64,000 nt of DNA from Methanothermus fervidus DSM 2088. Lineage in GTDB: Archaea; Methanobacteriota; Methanobacteria; DSM-2088; Methanothermaceae. Positions 28,249 to 37,767 of this stretch are shown one piece after another. Position numbers and translations under genes: made by a program. The stretch is taken from positions 1,148,001 to 1,212,000 of the forward strand of contig CP002278.1 of assembly GCA_000166095.1 (NCBI GenBank), in the 5' to 3' direction. The notes under the pieces are model-generated. The model saw only the letters and a list, made by a program, of their open reading frames with translations. It searched no databases and had not been told where the DNA came from. How positions within the stretch are numbered: the stretch's first letter is position 1; each line of letters begins with the position of its first letter.

Positions 28249-29960
28249 CACAATGAACTGCTGTTGGTAATATTGAAATCTAAAAATCTTCCACGTAAAG
28301 AATTTGCAAACATCATATCGCTTTGCCCATTTTCCTTAATATAGATATTTATAATGTGGCCATTCCAATAAATTGTATAATTGGCTGGTGCATTGCCATC
28401 GAAATAAATTGTATCAACTTTTATCCCATTTACATATACTGAGTAATATCCTTCTTTCATAATTCCAGAAGTAGAAACTAGGAATTTATTGTCAAAATAT
28501 ATATTTACTGACTTAGATTCATTACTTTGGGTTTGGATTAAAACTCCTTCTTTTACAGTTAATCCTTCACTAGTATATATATTTCTCAAAACATATACGT
28601 TTTTAAAGATTTTTCTTAAATTATTGTCTTGAATAACATCGCCAATATTTACATTTAAAACAGATCTGATTTCTTGAGGCATTCTAATTACATTGTTTTC
28701 ACCAGGTAATGGTTCTCTAACTTCATAAGAAAGATTGTAAATATAAATTTTGTCTCCATAATTTATTCCAAGTGTATCTATAGCATCAGCAGGCATTCTA
28801 ATGATGTTACTCTCATTTTCTAACGCACTGTCAATTGTATATGGTCCTTTTATAGCTATAGTACGATTTTCATGTGCCTTTTTCCATATGACTAAATTAC
28901 CTGAAACAGGCTGAATTGATATTTTATCTTTTTCCACATGTATGGATCCAAAAAGAGCAGAAAGAATGGCAAACAAAATTAATGCCGAAACTAAAACTGG
29001 GAAATGCATATATATGAAAGATTTAATAGTACTGATAGGGTTCTTTGATGTAAGAATTATTTTACAAGATTTCATCAAAAGAATTACTAAATAATACATT
29101 GCAACAATAAATCCAAGAATACTAAGAGCTATACCTACATATAAAGGTATAATCCTTGTAAAGAAAATACTAAAAATTCCAAATGATGTTAATGAAAGTC
29201 CAAGTACACACATCCTTATTGAATTACCTATGGTGTCCATCATTGCAACTCTTCCATACTCTACAGCCCTATTTACTATTGTTCTAACTACTTCATTAGC
29301 CATTAAATTGAGATCTGACAAATCAGACATTTTATGGTTTAGAGTTCCAATATCAACCTCTTTTATTCTGAATCCATGTGCATCTGCATCTAATATTATA
29401 CCTATGTCAACACCATAATCTTCCTCAAATTTTACTTTTTCAAGCACTGATCTTTTAGCTGCAAATTGGCCACTTAACGGCTGTTTAAAATTTAATTCTG
29501 GGAAGAAAAAATTTAATAATGGTTTAGCTGTGAGTTCGGTAACCCTTCCAGCTTTGCGCTTAAATTTACTCTTAGTTATATCTGCTTCTCCCCTAATTAT
29601 TGGTTCTACAATCCTATCAACTTTTTTTGGATTTATATTTTTTAGGTCAGCATCTAAAAATAAAATTATGTCCCCTGATGACTCTTTAAACCCTGTTTTT
29701 AATGCTGCACCTTTACCCTTATTTTTCTCATGTTTTATTACTTTTGCACCTGCATTTAAAGCTTTTTCATAAGTTTTGTCTGTAGAACCATCATCCACAA
29801 CTATAATTTCATCTACATATTTTGATTTTTTTACAGCATTAACAACATCTGCAACAGTCTCCTCTTCATTATAGGCAGGTATAACTGCCGACACCCTTGG
29901 CTTGTATCTTTTTACAACCAAAAACAAAAATATAATAAAGATTAGTATCATTGAATACAT
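28248..29960 (-). CDS. Membrane GT2 glycosyltransferase with extracytoplasmic AbrB-like repeat domain
   Basis: A 570-residue protein. An N-terminal membrane helix (1-17) precedes a family 2 glycosyltransferase domain (about 20-235) with AVIPAYNEEETV, VVDDGSTD, and the metal-binding FLDADL. The closest architecture is GpgS/dolichyl-phosphate-sugar synthase-like. Three membrane segments (about 250-268, 272-297, 318-340) follow, then about 230 residues predicted outside the cytoplasm. That domain contains two repeats, NIIRMPADAIDTLGINYGDKI (384-404) and NVIRMPQEIRSVLNVNIGDVI (423-443), resembling AbrB swapped-hairpin motifs, and several N-glycosylation sites. Substrate unknown. GGTG precedes ATG 29960. 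Confidence 0.8.
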   Translation of the reverse strand: MYSMILIFIIFLFLVVKRYKPRVSAVIPAYNEEETVADVVNAVKKSKYVDEIIVVDDGSTDKTYEKALNAGAKVIKHEKNKGKGAALKTGFKESSGDIILFLDADLKNINPKKVDRIVEPIIRGEADITKSKFKRKAGRVTELTAKPLLNFFFPELNFKQPLSGQFAAKRSVLEKVKFEEDYGVDIGIILDADAHGFRIKEVDIGTLNHKMSDLSDLNLMANEVVRTIVNRAVEYGRVAMMDTIGNSIRMCVLGLSLTSFGIFSIFFTRIIPLYVGIALSILGFIVAMYYLVILLMKSCKIILTSKNPISTIKSFIYMHFPVLVSALILFAILSALFGSIHVEKDKISIQPVSGNLVIWKKAHENRTIAIKGPYTIDSALENESNIIRMPADAIDTLGINYGDKIYIYNLSYEVREPLPGENNVIRMPQEIRSVLNVNIGDVIQDNNLRKIFKNVYVLRNIYTSEGLTVKEGVLIQTQSNESKSVNIYFDNKFLVSTSGIMKEGYYSVYVNGIKVDTIYFDGNAPANYTIYWNGHIINIYIKENGQSDMMFANSLRGRFLDFNITNSSSL

Positions 29961-30077
29961 TGCGACACCATGTTATTTCTTTTCATTCTTGCCCTCAATT
30001 ACTATTTACAAGAAAGTAAAAAATATGCTTAACTATTTAAAATACTTTTCTTAAAAACCATGTGACGGAGAGATACA

Positions 30078-31106
30078 ATGAAGTTCCTCATAACTACACC
30101 AAGAGGCTTAGAAGGTACTGCAGCCAATTACATCAAAGAAAAAATAAAAGATGCTGATGTATGGATAACACCTATGGGATATGCAGGGTTAGTGTTAGTT
30201 AAAACTAAAGAAAATTGTGAAAAGCAATTAAAAGAAATTCCAGAGGTTGAAAGAGTTATCCCTGTAATGTTTGAAGTCCCTGCAAAATTAGATGAGATAT
30301 TATCAACAGCAAAAAATATTTCTAAACATATAAATGAGACTGAAACCTTTTCTGTTGAAACTACAAGAAGAGGAAAACATGAATTTACAAGTATGGATGT
30401 CAACATAAAACTTGGCAGAAAAATAGAAGAATTAACAGGTGCAGATGTAAATCTTACTTTACCTGACAAAAAAGTGTTGGTAGAAATTATAGGTGATAAG
30501 GCTTATATCTCTGTTATTGAAAGAGAAAAGTGGAAGAAATATACACCTGAAAAACCAGATGCAAGATCTCTTTTAAAAAAAATTACTATAGTGCAACTTC
30601 CATATTGGGGTGATTACAAAGTATGCAGGAAGATGGGTGAAAAAATTGGAAGGGCAGCTCAGGCTTTTGAAATTAAGGAACTCATAATATCTCCAAAAGA
30701 AAAAATGGATGCTTATGAACTTATGGAATTTATTCGTGGTGTTAAAAAAGGTCAAAGATCTAGATACTTAATACAGAAGGATGCATATCCGTGGGATGTT
30801 AGGAAGATTCCTGTAAGTGTGTGGGATTTATACCAAGTGATAAGAGATAAAAGAAGGAAAAATAGAACAATAATAATAACAGATCCTCTAGGAGACATAG
30901 TTTCCAATGTAAAAAATAAATTAAAAAAAGATTTAAAATTTTCAAAAGAAATTATTGTATTTATAGGTTCTAGGGAAGGTATCCCAAGAGGTTTGTTTGA
31001 TTTAGCTGATTATGTATTGGATCTGACACCTCATATGACATTTGCAACCGAACAAGGTATTCCTGCAATACTAATATTACTTTGGCATCTTTATGAGTCC
31101 TCTTAA
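30078..31106 (+). CDS. THUMP domain SPOUT-family RNA methyltransferase
   Basis: A 342-residue protein. The N-terminal part (about 1-160) contains a THUMP-like RNA-binding domain (ETFSVETTRRGKHEF, then LTLPDKKVLVEIIGDKAYISV). The C-terminal part resembles an archaeal SPOUT methylase, with IIITDPLGD, FIGSREGIPRG and VLDLTPHMTFATEQGIPA forming the knotted SAM site. The target RNA base is unknown. GGAGAG supports the ATG. It converges on the DJ-1-like gene with a five-base gap. Confidence 0.8.
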   Translation: MKFLITTPRGLEGTAANYIKEKIKDADVWITPMGYAGLVLVKTKENCEKQLKEIPEVERVIPVMFEVPAKLDEILSTAKNISKHINETETFSVETTRRGKHEFTSMDVNIKLGRKIEELTGADVNLTLPDKKVLVEIIGDKAYISVIEREKWKKYTPEKPDARSLLKKITIVQLPYWGDYKVCRKMGEKIGRAAQAFEIKELIISPKEKMDAYELMEFIRGVKKGQRSRYLIQKDAYPWDVRKIPVSVWDLYQVIRDKRRKNRTIIITDPLGDIVSNVKNKLKKDLKFSKEIIVFIGSREGIPRGLFDLADYVLDLTPHMTFATEQGIPAILILLWHLYESS

Positions 31107-31111
31107 TTTTT

Positions 31112-31729
31112 TTACAGTTTTTTAGCAATGGCAACTGCAAAATCTTGAGCAGCAGTAGGATCACTTGCAGTAATTATATTCCCTTCCACAACAACTGCAG
31201 ACTTTGTATAGTTAACACCATTTTCTTTTAATATTCTTATTAAATCATCGCTTGGATATACTGTAGCTTTTTTGTTTTTAAGTATTCCTGCCTTAGCTAA
31301 AATAGCAGGAGATGCACAAATAGCACCAATTATTTTACCTTTAGAATTAGCAATTTTAACGAATTTTATGACCATCTCCATGTTTGGGTCTTGTATTTTA
31401 CCTGTTACTCTTTGATATACTCCTGGTCCACCGACTAAAACTATAGCCTTATATTTTGAAATAAATTTATCCATGTCTTTTATATCACCAATATACACAT
31501 CATATTTCGTTCCTATATCTTTGTCAGCTGCAACAATAGTGACATTGTTACTTATCTTTTTCACTGCATCATACTCTTGACTATTAAATCCCTGAAATAG
31601 AACAATTGCAACTGCAGCAGGTCTTTTTTCCATTGTAGCTGTCTGCTTTTCTTCTAAGATTTTCTGACCTGCCAGAAACAAAATTACTATTCCTACAACT
31701 AATGCTATTAAATACCATTTTTTTGTCAT
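31112..31729 (-). CDS. Membrane-anchored DJ-1/PfpI family protein
   Basis: A 205-residue protein with an N-terminal membrane anchor or signal anchor (residues 4-22) and a DJ-1/PfpI domain (about 38-205). The nucleophile elbow Cys138 is in GAICASPAILAKAG, and GGPGVYQ is the second conserved loop. DJ-1 members are amidases, glyoxalases or chaperones, and no specific activity can be read here. The anchor would place the domain outside the cytoplasm, which is not usual for the family. Confidence 0.85.
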   Translation of the reverse strand: MTKKWYLIALVVGIVILFLAGQKILEEKQTATMEKRPAAVAIVLFQGFNSQEYDAVKKISNNVTIVAADKDIGTKYDVYIGDIKDMDKFISKYKAIVLVGGPGVYQRVTGKIQDPNMEMVIKFVKIANSKGKIIGAICASPAILAKAGILKNKKATVYPSDDLIRILKENGVNYTKSAVVVEGNIITASDPTAAQDFAVAIAKKL

Positions 31730-31796
31730 ACAAATAATTATTTCTATTTCTAAAATAAAAAATTTAAAAGAATGATGATGGCCATCACTTCTGATA

Positions 31797-32531
31797 TTAG
31801 GATGATGAACGGTCAGGACTCTGAGTAATAGAACCCAGATTTCTTAAGTCTTTCAGATTTACAATATATTTCCCATTGTAATAAGGTACATTATTGCTGA
31901 TGTTCCTTTTTAAGCAAAATTCAACATCTTTATACAAACCTAACTTTTTCAATTTTTTAGCTGACAATGAATCTTTTACAGCTTTATCTACTTCATCTTT
32001 ATTCATGCTTGCCAATAATGCAGATTTTGCATATTCACTTAACTCAACATTTTTCATATATTTTATTATCTCTCCAGCACCTAAAAAGTCTTCTAATGCA
32101 AAATTACCTTTTACACCAGCCATTACGATATCTATATGTTCGTTAGCAAGTTTCAAAGCAACATTTGCTACAGATTTAGCATTTATAAATGACCCTATTA
32201 ATGTCCTACATTTTATCTGATTTAATACTCTTGTGCCATTTGTTGTTGTTAAAATTAATATTTCACCACTTTTTTTCTGTATATCAATTGGTGAGTTACC
32301 AATATCAAATTCTCTGATTTTTTTCCCATTACGTTCTCCAGCTATCAAGCAATTCATTTTTTTGGATAATTTTAAAGCCAAATTTTTATCTGAAACAGGT
32401 AATATTTTTTTAAAATTATCCAATGCTGCTACAATTGTAGTGCTAGCCCTTAGTACGTCTACCATTATTGCCAGGTCGTTACTTTTTGATTTTTCTAAGC
32501 TCAACGTAACTTTCAAAAATACCAACCTCAT
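31797..32531 (-). CDS. comB: 2-phosphosulfolactate phosphatase
   Basis: Second step of coenzyme M synthesis from phosphoenolpyruvate and sulfite, giving sulfolactate. The 244-residue product shows DVLRASTTIVAAL, the LTTTNGTR motif and AGVKGNFALEDFLGAG typical of ComB. The annotated ATG gives MRLVFLKVTLSLEKSK. A TTG at 32516 has AGGT upstream and would begin MKVTLSLEKSK, which may be the true start. It is divergent from the marker-protein genes. Confidence 0.92.
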   Translation of the reverse strand: MRLVFLKVTLSLEKSKSNDLAIMVDVLRASTTIVAALDNFKKILPVSDKNLALKLSKKMNCLIAGERNGKKIREFDIGNSPIDIQKKSGEILILTTTNGTRVLNQIKCRTLIGSFINAKSVANVALKLANEHIDIVMAGVKGNFALEDFLGAGEIIKYMKNVELSEYAKSALLASMNKDEVDKAVKDSLSAKKLKKLGLYKDVEFCLKRNISNNVPYYNGKYIVNLKDLRNLGSITQSPDRSSS

Positions 32532-32551
32532 AAATTTTTTAGGGGATTGAA

Positions 32552-33079
32552 ATGAAGATTGTTACAACGCCCATGTGTGAAAAAATTTTAAAATTAGCAG
32601 GTATAAAAAATTATATAGTTTCAAAAAATCCTGATGAAACTGATGCAGATATTGCAGTGGTGTTGTATGAGACAAATACAAAGAAAAAGGCTATAAAATT
32701 AAAATTAAATACATTTGATCAAATTGAAAAAAGTATTTCAAAGGTTAGGGATTTGCTTGGTGGTAAAAATAAAAAAATAAAAATAAATTTTCGTTGGGCA
32801 GATGAAAATTATCGTAAGGTTCAAAGAAGGAAAAATCGAAAAATAAAAGTAAAAGTTTATTCTAACTTTTTAAAAGACATTGTCAAAGATATGGGATATA
32901 AAATTGTTAATAAGAATCCTGACTTTATTATTTACCCTGATTATATGGAAGATAAAATTAAAGAAGAGAATGTGAGTAAAGTTAAGGTTCCATCCCATGA
33001 GAATGTACCAAAAGATCCGATAGAAAGAGCTAAAGTTAGGTATAATCTTTTGGAGAAGAAATTATGTATGAAACATTGA
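32552..33079 (+). CDS. Probable methanogenesis marker protein (Mmp5/DUF2112-like)
   Basis: A 175-residue protein of methanogen-restricted character with no recognised catalytic motif. It begins [17 protein letters not shown], is lysine-rich through the middle (about 60-105), and overlaps the Mmp7 gene by 16 bases. Mmp5 and Mmp7 are commonly neighbours, which is the main reason for the name; the alternative is an unrelated methanogen family. AGGGGATTG precedes the ATG. Confidence 0.55.
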   Translation: MKIVTTPMCEKILKLAGIKNYIVSKNPDETDADIAVVLYETNTKKKAIKLKLNTFDQIEKSISKVRDLLGGKNKKIKINFRWADENYRKVQRRKNRKIKVKVYSNFLKDIVKDMGYKIVNKNPDFIIYPDYMEDKIKEENVSKVKVPSHENVPKDPIERAKVRYNLLEKKLCMKH

Positions 33080-33969
33080 TCTATAAAGGTGGAGTACATA
33101 AAAGTGAAGAAATCAAAGAATTAGTAGAAGATTTGGGAGGTTTTGTTCTACAAGAAAATGTTATTCAGATGGATTTGATTCTTACATTAGCTGTGCCTAT
33201 AAAAGATGTAAAAAAAGTTGAAGAGAAAGCTAAAGAGTTATTAGGAAAAATTAGACCGGCACCAATGGTTGGTTCAGAGATAGCTGTGGTATCACCAACG
33301 CTTGCAAGACATCATTTACCACATTCTGCATGTGATATTGCAGAATATTTGCGTAGACATGGTGCAAAAACAAATATGATAGGCTTAGCACGCGGTGCTG
33401 GAAAAACAATATCACGCATATCAGAAGATGAAAAAGCTCTTATAAATGAGCATGATTTGGCAATATTTGCAATGGGTAGTTTTAAAGAATGTATAGAGAA
33501 TAAAACACATTTATTTTCAGATATAGATGTCCCTGTGGTTGTTACTGGGGCTCCTAAAATCGAAAATCTTCCAGGCGCAGATGCATATGTATCTGGTTTT
33601 GGAAGAATACCCAGAAGGTTAAAAAGAGGTGAAAACATAAGAGCTTTAAGGAAATTAGTAAAAGTCGTTGAAAATTTATTAGATAAAAAAAGGGAAGAAA
33701 TATCATTGGATCCTCCCTTAGTTCCACCAATAGTCGTTAAAAAAGAAATTGAGTATCAAGTACCAGAAGTTAAGGAAGTATATTCACCCACTCCGGTAAC
33801 TCTACAACTTGATGGTGTTAGAGTTAAACTTGATTATGATGAATATCATGAAAAAATTGGTTATGTAGAGGTTGATAAATATATACTCCATGAAATTTCA
33901 GAAATTATACCATCAAAAATGTATAATTATACACTTGTCAAATTGTTACCAGAAAGTTCCCTGTGGTAA
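33064..33969 (+). CDS. Methanogenesis marker protein 7
   Basis: A 301-residue protein matching the Mmp7 family, which is found almost only in organisms with methyl-coenzyme M reductase. Characteristic stretches are [32 protein letters not shown] and [15 protein letters not shown]. Proposed roles concern assembly or activation of methyl-coenzyme M reductase or F430 metabolism but are unproven. GGAGAAG lies before the ATG within the preceding gene. Confidence 0.8.
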   Translation: MYETLIYKGGVHKSEEIKELVEDLGGFVLQENVIQMDLILTLAVPIKDVKKVEEKAKELLGKIRPAPMVGSEIAVVSPTLARHHLPHSACDIAEYLRRHGAKTNMIGLARGAGKTISRISEDEKALINEHDLAIFAMGSFKECIENKTHLFSDIDVPVVVTGAPKIENLPGADAYVSGFGRIPRRLKRGENIRALRKLVKVVENLLDKKREEISLDPPLVPPIVVKKEIEYQVPEVKEVYSPTPVTLQLDGVRVKLDYDEYHEKIGYVEVDKYILHEISEIIPSKMYNYTLVKLLPESSLW

Positions 33970-33972
33970 ACC

Positions 33973-34758
33973 ATGAATATTAAGATAATAGGTACGGCAC
34001 ATGTTTCAGAGAGAAGTGTGGAAGACGTAAAAAATACAATAATTGAGGAAAATCCTGAGGTCGTTGCAGTTGAATTAGATTATCGTAGGTATATGCGCCT
34101 AACAAGAGATGAAAATCAAAACACTTCTATTTTAGATATAATAAAAAATGGATTAAAAACTGGTAGTTTAAGTGTTATTATTGCCGGAGTGATCTTAACA
34201 TATCTACAAAACAAAGCTGGCGAAGATATAGGTATAAAACCAGGATCTGATATGATAGCTGCAATAAAAACTGCTGAAGAAATCGGTGCCAAAGTTGTTT
34301 TGATAGATAGAGATATTGAGATAACATTGAGTAGGGCTATGAATGCAATGTCTTTGTTTGAAAAATTAAAGCTTATTTTTAATATTTTCTTATCTTCTTT
34401 TAAAATGAAGGATATTGATATTGAGGATCTCAAAAAGAAAGATGTTTTAAAGAAAATAATGAAAGAATTTAAGCGAATAGCACCTAATGCATATAAAGTA
34501 ATTGTGGATGAAAGGGATGCATATATGGCCTATAGACTATTAAATATTGATAGTGAGAAAATAGTGGCAGTAGTTGGCGCTGGACATAAAAAAGGAATTG
34601 AAGATTATCTTAAAAATCCAGAAAAAATACCTCCTATATATAAGCTGTTAAATACTAAAATTAAAGATAGAAATCCAATTAATAAGATATTCCTACTATC
34701 ACTACTGTTCATAACATTTCTTTTACTAAAAATTTTAGTGGTGAAAGGATGTATCTGA
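33973..34758 (+). CDS. TraB/PrgY family membrane protein, short form
   Basis: A 261-residue TraB-family protein: IIGTAHVSERSVEDV at the N-terminus, VAVELDYRRY, IDRDIEITLSRA, DERDAYMA and VVGAGHKKGIEDYL are all present. Family members are thought to be membrane-associated peptidase-like proteins. Most archaeal members are about 380-400 residues and end in several membrane helices. Here only one C-terminal membrane segment (about 237-258) remains, followed directly by the overlapping DUF1922 gene. Confidence 0.85.
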   Translation: MNIKIIGTAHVSERSVEDVKNTIIEENPEVVAVELDYRRYMRLTRDENQNTSILDIIKNGLKTGSLSVIIAGVILTYLQNKAGEDIGIKPGSDMIAAIKTAEEIGAKVVLIDRDIEITLSRAMNAMSLFEKLKLIFNIFLSSFKMKDIDIEDLKKKDVLKKIMKEFKRIAPNAYKVIVDERDAYMAYRLLNIDSEKIVAVVGAGHKKGIEDYLKNPEKIPPIYKLLNTKIKDRNPINKIFLLSLLFITFLLLKILVVKGCI

Positions 34759-34973
34759 TTTTTAGATGTGATTGTGGTAGAGCTCTTTATGTTCATGAGA
34801 GTAACAGTGTGAAGAGATGTGTATGTGGAAGACTCATAAAGGTTAAAAGTAGAAGGATACTCGGAAAAGTTAACTCATTTGAAGAAGCATCTGAAATTGT
34901 TAGAAAATTACAAGAAGAAAAATATGGTAAAGCAGTTTTAATGACTGCTGATAAATATGGGGAAAATGAATAG
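34749..34973 (+). CDS. DUF1922 small zinc-ribbon-like protein (MTH1184 homologue)
   Basis: A 74-residue protein. The N-terminus [13 protein letters not shown] and the later [10 protein letters not shown] give two CXCGR knuckles expected to bind zinc, followed by a helical [16 protein letters not shown]. It resembles MTH1184 of Methanothermobacter, whose solution structure is known but whose function is not. It overlaps both neighbours. Confidence 0.88.
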   Translation: MYLIFRCDCGRALYVHESNSVKRCVCGRLIKVKSRRILGKVNSFEEASEIVRKLQEEKYGKAVLMTADKYGENE

Positions 34974-36555
34974 AGATTTGATATCGTTTATAAAAAAAGG
35001 TGAGAGAAAAAATATAGAATTTAAAGAAATACTTATGCCCAATTATCATCTCATAGGTGAACGAAAGAATAAATTAGTTTCACAGATGAAGTACAGGATA
35101 GAGAAAGGAAATGGAAAAGCAACTTATTTCTTAGGAGTCAGTGACGATGGAGAATTAGTAGGATTATCTCAGTCAGATTTAAAAAATAGTTTATATGTGC
35201 TTAAAAACCTTGCAAAAGAAATTGATGCTAGTATAGATAAAGTTGAAAAATATAAGGGAAAGAATGGTAAAATAGCAAAAGTAATGATATCTAAAAAATC
35301 AAATTTTAAAAAAGAACATCTTTTAGTTGGAGTAGCAGGTCATGTAGACCATGGTAAAAGTACACTTCTTGGTACTTTAACAAGTGGCACCCTAGATGAT
35401 GGATCTGGAAAAACAAGAATTTTTTTAGATGTACAAAAACATGAGATAGAAAGAGGATTATCAGCTGATTTATCATTTGCAGTTTATGGATTTAAAGATA
35501 ATAAGCCAGTTAGAGTTAATAATCCTCTCAATAAAAAAGAAAAATCAAGAATAATTGAAGAATGTGATAGAATTGTTTCTTTTGTGGATACTGTAGGGCA
35601 TGAACCATGGCTTAGGACAACTATTAGAGGAATTGTCGGTCAAAAATTAAATTATGGCATGATAACAGTTTCAGCTGATGAAGGACCAACACATATAACT
35701 AAAGAACATTTAGGTATAATTTTGGCAATGGATTTACCTGTAATTATAGTGATAACAAAAACAGACTTAGTTGATAAAAATAAAGTTGAGGAAGTAAGAG
35801 AAAGAATTGGTGAACTACTTAAATTAGTTGGAAGAATTCCATTTCAGATTAGAAACCGTTCAGATATTTATTCTATAGTAGATAAGATGAATGAGCATAT
35901 AGTACCTATTCTTGCTGTTTCTTCAGTCACTGGAGAAGGTCTAGATTTATTAGATGAATTATTTATGAATTTAAAAATTCCTAAAAAACCTGTAGATGAC
36001 AAAAAACCATTTTTAATGTATATTGACAAAATATATACAATAAAAGGTGTGGGAACCGTTGTAAGCGGTACTGTACGTCAAGGAAAAGTCAAAAAAGGTG
36101 ATAATTTAGTTTTAGGTCCTACAATTGATGGAGAATTTAAAAAAGTAAATGTTAAATCAATAGAGATGCATCATTATCAACTAGGATGTGCAGAAACCGG
36201 ACATGTTGTAGGTATTGCACTCAGAAATATATCTTCCAATGAAATTGAAAGAGGCATGATACTTGCAGATCCTAAATATAAAGTTAGGGCAGTTAGAGAA
36301 TTTGAAGCAGAAGTTTCTGTGTTAGTACATCCAACAACTATTAAATCTGGTTATGAGAGTGTTACACACATAGAAACAATAGCAGAAACAACTAAGTTGA
36401 AACCTCTAGATAAAGAATATTTATCAGCAGGTGACAAAGGTAAAGTCCGTATGAGGTTTAAATATAGACCTTATCATGTGGAAAGAGGTCAAAAACTAGT
36501 ATTTAGAGAAGGAAGAACTAAAGGTATAGGTTCAATAACTAAAATTGTTGAGTAA
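34957..36555 (+). CDS. GTPBP1-like translational GTPase
   Basis: A 532-residue GTPase. An N-terminal AAA-4/nucleic-acid-binding-like domain (about 1-118) precedes the EF-Tu-type G domain with [13 protein letters not shown] (P-loop), DTVGHE (G3) and TKTDLVD (G4), and two beta-barrel domains that end in [12 protein letters not shown]. This is the archaeal GTPBP1/2 group, related to EF-Tu and proposed to act in translation or mRNA surveillance. ATG 34957 is used; ATG 34966 three codons later is also possible. The 3' end overlaps the leftward thiolase gene by 17 bases. Confidence 0.87.
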   Translation: MGKMNRDLISFIKKGERKNIEFKEILMPNYHLIGERKNKLVSQMKYRIEKGNGKATYFLGVSDDGELVGLSQSDLKNSLYVLKNLAKEIDASIDKVEKYKGKNGKIAKVMISKKSNFKKEHLLVGVAGHVDHGKSTLLGTLTSGTLDDGSGKTRIFLDVQKHEIERGLSADLSFAVYGFKDNKPVRVNNPLNKKEKSRIIEECDRIVSFVDTVGHEPWLRTTIRGIVGQKLNYGMITVSADEGPTHITKEHLGIILAMDLPVIIVITKTDLVDKNKVEEVRERIGELLKLVGRIPFQIRNRSDIYSIVDKMNEHIVPILAVSSVTGEGLDLLDELFMNLKIPKKPVDDKKPFLMYIDKIYTIKGVGTVVSGTVRQGKVKKGDNLVLGPTIDGEFKKVNVKSIEMHHYQLGCAETGHVVGIALRNISSNEIERGMILADPKYKVRAVREFEAEVSVLVHPTTIKSGYESVTHIETIAETTKLKPLDKEYLSAGDKGKVRMRFKYRPYHVERGQKLVFREGRTKGIGSITKIVE

Positions 36556-37432
36556 TATTTCTCAAATATTTTTTTAATTCACAAACTTTACATAATTCAT
36601 TGGATGAAGGCCAAAAACATTCTTTACATTCCACAACTTTGACATCTTTTTTCTTTAGGCTTAAAAATGTTTTTTTAAATGATTTCATTATATTTTCTTT
36701 AGTTCCTGGTTCAATTTTTTCTATTTCATTTAAAAAATTCATAAGTTTAAATCTAAAAGAATATTTTGAGTATGGACATCTTTCCATTTGAACTTCAATA
36801 TCGTTTTTAACTACCCAATCAATAACCTCTTTCTCTGAAACTTCCCAAAGAGGTTTTATTCTAGGTATAAGTTTTGGATGTATTCTATCTAGCTTAGGTC
36901 CAAATTTGTAAAATCTGAAAGTATCACCTCTAACTAAACTCATTAAAAATGATTGTATTTCATCGTCAAGATTATGGCCAGTTGCAAGTTTTGATGCACC
37001 AACCTCATATGCAGTTTTATTTAACAAATATCTTCTAAAGATGCCACATGGAATGCATGGAGTATCAAAATAATCTTTAATTTCATCAACTTTAAATCCA
37101 AACTCTTCTTTAAAACTTTTTTTTATCAATTCAACTTCTAGTTTTTTCACATGTTTTCTTAAATATTTTAAAGCATTTTTCCTATAGTTTTTTATTCCTT
37201 CATCAATAAAAATTGCGTTTAATTTGAAGTTAATTTCATTTTGTAAATTTTTTAAAGCATAGAGAGTGAGTAAGCTGTCTTTTCCTCCAGATAATGCAAC
37301 AGATATTACATCGCCATTTTCAATTAATTTATAATTTTTTACAACTCTCCTGATCTTTTTCATTAATTCATTATTAAATATTTTTTCAGCCCCCTTAATA
37401 GTAAAATTTTTAAGATCTTTTATATAAGTCAA
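36539..37432 (-). CDS. tRNA 2-thiolation protein, TtuA/Ncs6-like ATPase
   Basis: A PP-loop ATPase of about 297 residues for 2-thiouridine formation in tRNA. Visible are [12 protein letters not shown], the CIPCG pair, ATGHNLDDE, and a C-terminal zinc knuckle [16 protein letters not shown]. The N-terminal zinc finger usual in this family is absent. The only upstream start is TTG 37432 with no ribosome site, and TTATATAAAAG just after it looks like a TATA box, so translation may begin at ATG 37363. Confidence 0.82.
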   Translation of the reverse strand: MTYIKDLKNFTIKGAEKIFNNELMKKIRRVVKNYKLIENGDVISVALSGGKDSLLTLYALKNLQNEINFKLNAIFIDEGIKNYRKNALKYLRKHVKKLEVELIKKSFKEEFGFKVDEIKDYFDTPCIPCGIFRRYLLNKTAYEVGASKLATGHNLDDEIQSFLMSLVRGDTFRFYKFGPKLDRIHPKLIPRIKPLWEVSEKEVIDWVVKNDIEVQMERCPYSKYSFRFKLMNFLNEIEKIEPGTKENIMKSFKKTFLSLKKKDVKVVECKECFWPSSNELCKVCELKKYLRNITQQF

Positions 37433-37436
37433 AATT

Positions 37437-37739
37437 ATGATAATTGCTGAGATTAGTGTGGTCCCGGTAGGAACAAATTCAACTAGTTTGAGTGAGTATA
37501 TAGCTGCTGCAGTATCAAAGATTAAAGAAAAAAATATTAAATATAAAGTATCATCGATGGGAACACAAGTTGAAGTTAAAGATTTGGAAGAATTATTTGA
37601 GGTTGTTAAGGCTGCTCATGAAGCAGTAATTAATAAAGGGGCTGACAGAGTATATACTACAGTGACAATAGATGATAGGAGAGATGTTGATAAAAGTTTA
37701 GAAGAGAGAGTAGATGCAGTGAAAGAAAAACTAAAGTAA
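37437..37739 (+). CDS. MTH1187-family thiamine-binding protein (UPF0045)
   Basis: A 100-residue protein of the YqgV/MTH1187 family with MIIAEISVVPVGTNSTSLSEYI and the KVSSMGTQVE segment. Structures show a ferredoxin-like fold that binds thiamine-like ligands. It lies four bases from the divergent thiolase gene and 28 bases before the ATP synthase operon. Confidence 0.9.
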   Translation: MIIAEISVVPVGTNSTSLSEYIAAAVSKIKEKNIKYKVSSMGTQVEVKDLEELFEVVKAAHEAVINKGADRVYTTVTIDDRRDVDKSLEERVDAVKEKLK

Positions 37740-37767
37740 AATCAATTTTAATTTTATTGGTGATATT

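Noticed and set aside
31730-31796. Short repeats GATGATGGCCATCA and AGGATGATGA between the DJ-1-like gene and comB as an operator
   Set aside because: The region is a 67-base gap within one strand of transcription and the symmetry is too short to separate from chance.
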